Of a DNA stretch of 9,113 nucleotides, positions 7,078-9,113 are shown piece by piece. The notes beneath the pieces were generated by a model. It was not told the origin of the DNA. It worked only from the letters and a program-made list of their open reading frames with translations, and ran no database searches. The first letter of the stretch is position 1. Each line of letters opens with the position of its first letter. A program made the position numbers and the translations under genes. Origin of the DNA: Thermoprotei archaeon (GTDB taxonomy: Archaea > Thermoproteota > Thermoprotei_A > Sulfolobales > WANQ01); the NCBI GenBank assembly GCA_027038805.1, contig JALWGO010000218.1, positions 1 to 9,113 on the forward strand. Direction: 5' to 3'.

Positions 7078-7130
7078 TACAATGTGTTGAATACCATGGT
7101 ATAGTAGGTAACTGGTAAGACAATAGTATG

Positions 7131-7619
7131 TTATTTGAGGGCAACGAATAGTGAACTTCTTGTAGCTTTTAGACCTGGTTCTCCGTGTTCTACTTTCTTA
7201 CAAGTTATACTGAACTCACCCAGATAGTGTCCTATCATTTCAGGTGTTATTTTTACTGGTACGAACTCTTTTCCATTGTATACAGCTATTGTTAATCCCA
7301 CCATTTCCGGTAATATAATCATGTCTCTTACATGTGTTCTAATTACAACCCTTTTACCCTGAGCCATCAGCTTACGTGCCTTTCTAATTTTCTCTAGCAA
7401 TCGACGCTGTTGCATCGTAAAACCTCGCTTTATACTGCGACGCGCCCTCGCTGTGAGAAGCTCTATTAGATCATCCATAGGCATTAATAACAAGTCCTCT
7501 AGAGTCTTGCCTCTAAACCTGAACTTCTTCCACTCGGACGGAACCTGTTGCATGTTTAAGAGTTTCTCTAAGCTAATTTTTGGCTGAAGTCCACCCGCCT
7601 TTGAAGCCACATTTGACAC
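7131..7619 (-). CDS. rps19: 30S ribosomal protein uS19
   Basis: The protein is uS19, a head-domain component of the small subunit that contacts 16S rRNA near the A and P sites. The family core is at residues 94-155: RTHVRDMIILPEMVGLTIAV, then KEFVPVKITPEMIGHYLGEF, then a stretch ending HGEPGLKATRSS. Upstream, PSEWKKFRFRGKTLEDLLLM (27-46) matches the archaeal N-terminal segment. The GTG at 7619 gives 162 residues, about 25 more at the N-terminus than many archaeal uS19 proteins. An in-frame ATG at 7553 would give a more typical length, but neither start has a convincing ribosome binding site. In most archaea rps19 follows rpl2 in the S10 cluster; here it stands alone on the opposite strand to rpl2. 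It is divergent from the probable C/D sRNA and DUF504 gene. Confidence 0.96.
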   Translation of the reverse strand: MSNVASKAGGLQPKISLEKLLNMQQVPSEWKKFRFRGKTLEDLLLMPMDDLIELLTARARRSIKRGFTMQQRRLLEKIRKARKLMAQGKRVVIRTHVRDMIILPEMVGLTIAVYNGKEFVPVKITPEMIGHYLGEFSITCKKVEHGEPGLKATRSSLFVALK

Positions 7620-7652
7620 CTTGACTTACTCGGTAATGTATCCTACTATCCG

Positions 7653-7668
7653 CACCTTTAAAGGCTTA
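7653..7668 (-). promoter_or_regulatory. TATA-box candidate for rps19
   Basis: The minus strand reads CTTTAAAGG around 7656-7664, about 40 bp before the GTG at 7619. It predicts a short leader of about 13 nt. It lies only about 20 bp from the divergent TATA element at 7680-7688, so the two promoters are back to back. Confidence 0.5.
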
Positions 7669-7679
7669 ATGTCAGAGAA

Positions 7680-7688
7680 GTATTTAAG
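7680..7688 (+). promoter_or_regulatory. TATA-box candidate for the C/D sRNA and DUF504 transcript
   Basis: GTATTTAAG is centred at 7684. The normal archaeal spacing of 25-27 bp puts the transcription start at about 7709-7712, exactly at the predicted 5' end of the sRNA. The DUF504 start codon is then about 75 nt downstream, an unusually long leader for a crenarchaeal gene unless it contains the sRNA. Confidence 0.55.
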
Positions 7689-7708
7689 TCTTAAGAACAA
7701 GAGAAATG

Positions 7709-7771
7709 AGAGGGATGAAGAAGCTGACCTGCAATGAGTGGTGATTAATTGAAGGCAGTCCCACTGACCCG
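7709..7771 (+). ncRNA. Probable box C/D guide sRNA (two 16S rRNA 2'-O-methylation guides)
   Basis: The elements in order are a closing-stem GGG (7712-7714), C box ATGAAGA (7715-7721, one mismatch to RUGAUGA), a 12-nt guide AGCTGACCTGCA (7722-7733), D' box ATGA (7734-7737, one mismatch), a 3-nt spacer, C' box GTGATTA (7741-7747, one mismatch), a 16-nt guide ending AAGGCAGTCCCA (7748-7763), a perfect D box CTGA (7764-7767), and a closing-stem CCC (7768-7770). Layout and size (about 60 nt) are typical of archaeal C/D sRNAs, which with L7Ae, Nop5 and fibrillarin methylate RNA. From memory of crenarchaeal 16S rRNA, the first guide pairs 10 bp with GCAGGUCAGC and the second pairs 9 bp with GGGACUGCC. 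The rule of five nucleotides upstream of the box puts the methylated residues near E. coli positions 1197 and 1157, both in the 16S head. Box mismatches and recall of the target are the main doubts. Confidence 0.72.
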
Positions 7772-7776
7772 CAAAA

Positions 7777-7782
7777 GGAGGT
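7777..7782 (+). promoter_or_regulatory. Strong ribosome binding site for the DUF504 gene
   Basis: GGAGGT sits 4 nt before the ATG at 7787 and only about 6 nt after the predicted end of the C/D sRNA. It fixes the start of the gene and is the strongest such site in the window. Confidence 0.8.
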
Positions 7783-7786
7783 AGGC

Positions 7787-8035
7787 ATGACAAGGCAACG
7801 TAAGAGCGAATTACGCGAAGTCTTAAGTAGAATCTGGTGGTCTGTTGATAAAGAAAAATGTTTCATCGTTATACTGCATAGAGGTGCTCCTAAGAATAGG
7901 AAAGTGCTTGCCGTAAAGGACATAGATGAGATAAAAGCAGGTTACTTATTTGTTGGTGATCTCCAGATACCTATTCATAGGATTATCGAAATAATATGCA
8001 ATGGCAAAACTTTGTGGAAACGAAAAAAGATTTAA
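7787..8035 (+). CDS. DUF504 / MJ1316-type RNA cyclic-end-recognition domain protein
   Basis: The 82-residue protein is a single DUF504 (UPF0248) domain. Family marks are LREVLSRIWW (9-18), FIVILHRGAP (26-35), IPIHRIIEI (61-69) and LWKRK (76-80). Pfam describes this family as the MJ1316 RNA cyclic group end recognition domain, a role predicted from comparative genomics, including fusions to 2',3'-cyclic phosphodiesterase-like domains in eukaryotes. The probable role is therefore binding RNA with a cyclic phosphate end; direct biochemical evidence is not known to me. It is cytoplasmic with no extra domain. It lies just downstream of the C/D sRNA and probably shares its promoter, and it is convergent with cren7 across 28 bp. 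RtcB, which ligates cyclic-phosphate ends, is encoded elsewhere in the window. Confidence 0.88.
   Translation: MTRQRKSELREVLSRIWWSVDKEKCFIVILHRGAPKNRKVLAVKDIDEIKAGYLFVGDLQIPIHRIIEIICNGKTLWKRKKI
8022..8030 (-). terminator. Possible T-tract terminator for cren7
   Basis: The minus strand reads TCTTTTTTC about 35 nt past the cren7 stop codon, inside the 3' end of the convergent DUF504 gene. A run of six T fits archaeal intrinsic termination, but no test of function is possible from sequence. Confidence 0.3.
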
Positions 8036-8063
8036 TTAATATTACATGGATTGACTATGATCG

Positions 8064-8246
8064 TTAGCCTACCGGGTAGTCGTCGGGTACCTTTGCTCTG
8101 AAGTACTTGCCAGTCTCTGGGCTCTTGAAGAGGCCTATTTTAACGCCTTTTCTGCCTTTTGGTGCTAGCACCCAAGCCTTTACTGGTGCTATTTCTACTT
8201 CCTTTCCTGTGGTTGGGTCCTTTACCTTTACGGGTGGCTTGCTCAT
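8064..8246 (-). CDS. cren7: Chromatin protein Cren7
   Basis: Cren7 is the small, abundant, conserved DNA-bending chromatin protein of Crenarchaeota, with an SH3-like fold that binds the minor groove of double-stranded DNA. The 60-residue sequence aligns along its whole length with Sulfolobus Cren7: PVKVKDPTTGKEVEIAPVKA (5-24), WVLAPKGRKGVKIGLFK (25-41), PETGKYF and a DDYP end. The loop at LAPKGRKGVKIGLFK carries residues known to contact or intercalate into DNA. The ATG at 8246 has an AGGTGA ribosome binding site (8252-8257 on the plus strand) and a good TATA element upstream. It is convergent with the DUF504 gene and divergent from rpl2 across a 316-bp gap. Confidence 0.97.
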   Translation of the reverse strand: MSKPPVKVKDPTTGKEVEIAPVKAWVLAPKGRKGVKIGLFKSPETGKYFRAKVPDDYPVG

Positions 8247-8290
8247 ACATTCTCACCTATCTTTGCTTTATTCAAGTATATAGATATGTT

Positions 8291-8300
8291 ATTTTAAAAG
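8291..8300 (-). promoter_or_regulatory. TATA-box candidate for cren7
   Basis: The minus strand reads CTTTTAAAAT, centred about 50 bp before the cren7 ATG. This is close to the crenarchaeal TATA consensus and predicts a leader of about 20 nt containing the AGGTGA site. Confidence 0.6.
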
Positions 8301-8366
8301 TAAATGTTATGGTTAAAGGTAATTAACTCACCTTATTGTATATTCAAGGTATCACCTAATCTATGA

Positions 8367-8383
8367 TTAAAGGTTTCCTTTAA
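8367..8383. repeat. Inverted repeat TTAAAGG-ttt-CCTTTAA
   Basis: Two perfect 7-bp arms are separated by 3 bp. The TTAAAGGT unit recurs at 8313-8320 and a related CCTTTTAACC forms the rpl2 TATA region, so the arms may be a repeated protein-binding word or just TATA-like sequence. A 3-nt loop hairpin in RNA is also possible. Confidence 0.5.
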
Positions 8384-8431
8384 CATGTATTTACACTTTC
8401 ATGTTTACATTAAGAAGCATAAAGTAATATA

Positions 8432-8455
8432 AAATTGATGTATACACATCAATTT
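8432..8455. repeat. Perfect inverted repeat, candidate operator
   Basis: The arms AAATTGATGT (8432-8441) and ACATCAATTT (8446-8455) are exact reverse complements around a 4-bp centre ATAC. The centre to the right also forms the palindrome TGTATACA (8439-8446). A 24-bp site of this form suits a dimeric helix-turn-helix regulator. It lies about 50 bp upstream of the rpl2 TATA box, a position more typical of activation than of blocking. Confidence 0.6.
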
Positions 8456-8503
8456 ACAAAATGATGTTGATATAACCAATATAATAAGTAAAGTATCATT
8501 AAA

Positions 8504-8513
8504 CCTTTTAACC
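8504..8513 (+). promoter_or_regulatory. TATA-box candidate for rpl2
   Basis: CCTTTTAACC is centred about 54 bp before the rpl2 ATG and predicts a leader of about 27 nt. A GGGGGT (8553-8558) before the ATG is the probable ribosome binding site. Confidence 0.55.
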
Positions 8514-8562
8514 TTCCATGTATCTACTAGCTACGACGACAATAGCATACTTGGGGGTAAAG

Positions 8563-9113
8563 ATGGGGAAGCGAATAATAGTACAGAGACGTGGACGAGG
8601 GACTTCAACATTTAGAAGCCCTAAACACATACATGTAGCTCCAGCAAGATACCCCGTATTACCATTTGATGCAACATTGAAGGGCCGAATAGTAGATCTT
8701 ATACATGACCCGGGTCGTTATGTCCCGTTAGCCCATATAGTTCTCGAAAACGGCGTTGACTTCTATATACCAGCAGCAGAGGGCGCTTATAAGGGGCAGA
8801 TCATATATATTGGACCTCAAGCACCTATAGCCAACGGTAATATTTTACCCCTCGGCAATATACCAGAGGGAACACAAATCTACAATATAGAGTTACGACC
8901 AGGTGATGGAGGCAAGATTGCGCGACAAGCTGGATCCTACGGTATAATTATAGGTAGAAGCGGTAACAAGACAATAGTGCAGCTCCCTAGTGGTAAAACT
9001 AAAATGATAGATAATAAGTGTAGAGCAACAATAGGAATACCAGCTGGTGCGGGAAGAGTCGAGAAGCCGTTATTGAAGGCTGGTAACGCATATCATAAAT
9101 GGAAACGAAAAGC
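8563..9113 (+). CDS. rpl2: 50S ribosomal protein uL2, partial (3' end outside window)
   Basis: The frame is open from the ATG at 8563 to the window edge, giving 183 complete codons of a protein of about 240 residues. uL2 is a core large-subunit protein needed for subunit association and peptidyl-transferase centre assembly. Family marks are MGKRIIVQRRGRGTSTFRSP at the start, GNILPLGNIPEGTQIYNIE (92-110), PGDGGKIARQAGSYGIII (113-130), VQLPSGK (139-145), CRATIG (153-158) and GNAYHKWK (174-181). The C-terminal region with the conserved His-containing loop lies outside the window. It begins a transcription unit of its own rather than following rpl23, and rps19 is not next to it on this strand. 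Confidence 0.97.
   Translation, partial: MGKRIIVQRRGRGTSTFRSPKHIHVAPARYPVLPFDATLKGRIVDLIHDPGRYVPLAHIVLENGVDFYIPAAEGAYKGQIIYIGPQAPIANGNILPLGNIPEGTQIYNIELRPGDGGKIARQAGSYGIIIGRSGNKTIVQLPSGKTKMIDNKCRATIGIPAGAGRVEKPLLKAGNAYHKWKRK

Larger units (their letters stand above)
8301..8503. other. Regulatory part of the 316-bp gap between cren7 and rpl2
   Basis: The gap 8247-8562 is the longest non-coding stretch in the window and I see no gene or RNA in it. Between the two promoters it is very AT-rich and holds several short symmetric elements: GTTAA/TTAAC around 8312-8327, a TTAAAGG/CCTTTAA hairpin at 8367-8383, TGTATTTACA at 8386-8395, TGTTTACA at 8402-8409, and a perfect inverted repeat at 8432-8455. 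The density of symmetric motifs suggests binding sites for one or more regulators of rpl2 and/or cren7. Confidence 0.45.

Noticed and set aside
7706..7727. Alternative C/D parse using ATGAGAG as C box and CTGA at 7724-7727 as D'
   Set aside because: It has a poorer C box, leaves the GGG/CCC closing stem unexplained and gives a guide with no rRNA match that I recall; the CTGA falls inside the guide that matches 16S in the preferred parse.
8247..8562. Possible small gene, tRNA or second C/D RNA in the cren7-rpl2 gap
   Set aside because: No frame with coding character, no cloverleaf-like GC-rich segment, and an ATGATGT C-box-like word (8461-8467) without any D box at suitable spacing.

Overview
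The window looks like a piece of a hyperthermophilic crenarchaeal chromosome, most likely from the Desulfurococcales (a Staphylothermus- or Ignisphaera-like, AT-rich genome). The grounds are a Cren7 chromatin protein gene, archaeal forms of uL2 and uS19, an archaeal-type RtcB, TATA-box promoters with GGTGA/GGAGGT ribosome binding sites or leaderless starts, and heavy use of ATA and AGA/AGG codons. The genus is an inference.

Layout. Positions 1-438 (minus) hold the N-terminal third of the RNA ligase RtcB. A small winged-helix protein (520-963, plus) is divergent from it and runs into a convergent ADP-ribose-pyrophosphatase-type Nudix hydrolase (956-1495, minus). Next is an unrecognised small protein with a possible PH-like fold (1548-1970, minus). 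Divergent from that is a tightly coupled pair: a MoxR-type AAA+ ATPase (2078-3064) whose 3' end overlaps a 680-residue protein with a C-terminal VWA domain and an intact metal site (3052-5094). A secreted, membrane-anchored protein with an Ig-like domain on a roughly 120-residue Thr-rich stalk follows (5178-6005), then a HisC-like PLP aminotransferase (6046-7077).

The right third concerns translation, RNA and chromatin: rps19 (7131-7619, minus), a DUF504/MJ1316-type RNA-end-recognition protein (7787-8035, plus), cren7 (8064-8246, minus), a 316-bp regulatory gap, and the start of rpl2 (8563 to the window end, plus). rps19 and rpl2 normally sit next to each other in the archaeal S10 cluster. 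Here they are about 940 bp apart and divergent.

The most notable unannotated element is a probable two-guide box C/D sRNA at about 7709-7771, between rps19 and the DUF504 gene. It has C, D', C' and D boxes and a GGG/CCC closing stem. Its two guides are complementary to two nearby segments of the head domain of archaeal 16S rRNA, as I recall that sequence. It appears to be the leader of the DUF504 mRNA. A DUF504/MJ1316 protein (predicted to recognise cyclic RNA ends) and RtcB (which ligates such ends) in one window suggest an RNA-end-processing theme, but that link is speculative. The large intergenic gap also holds a perfect 10+10 bp inverted repeat resembling an operator.
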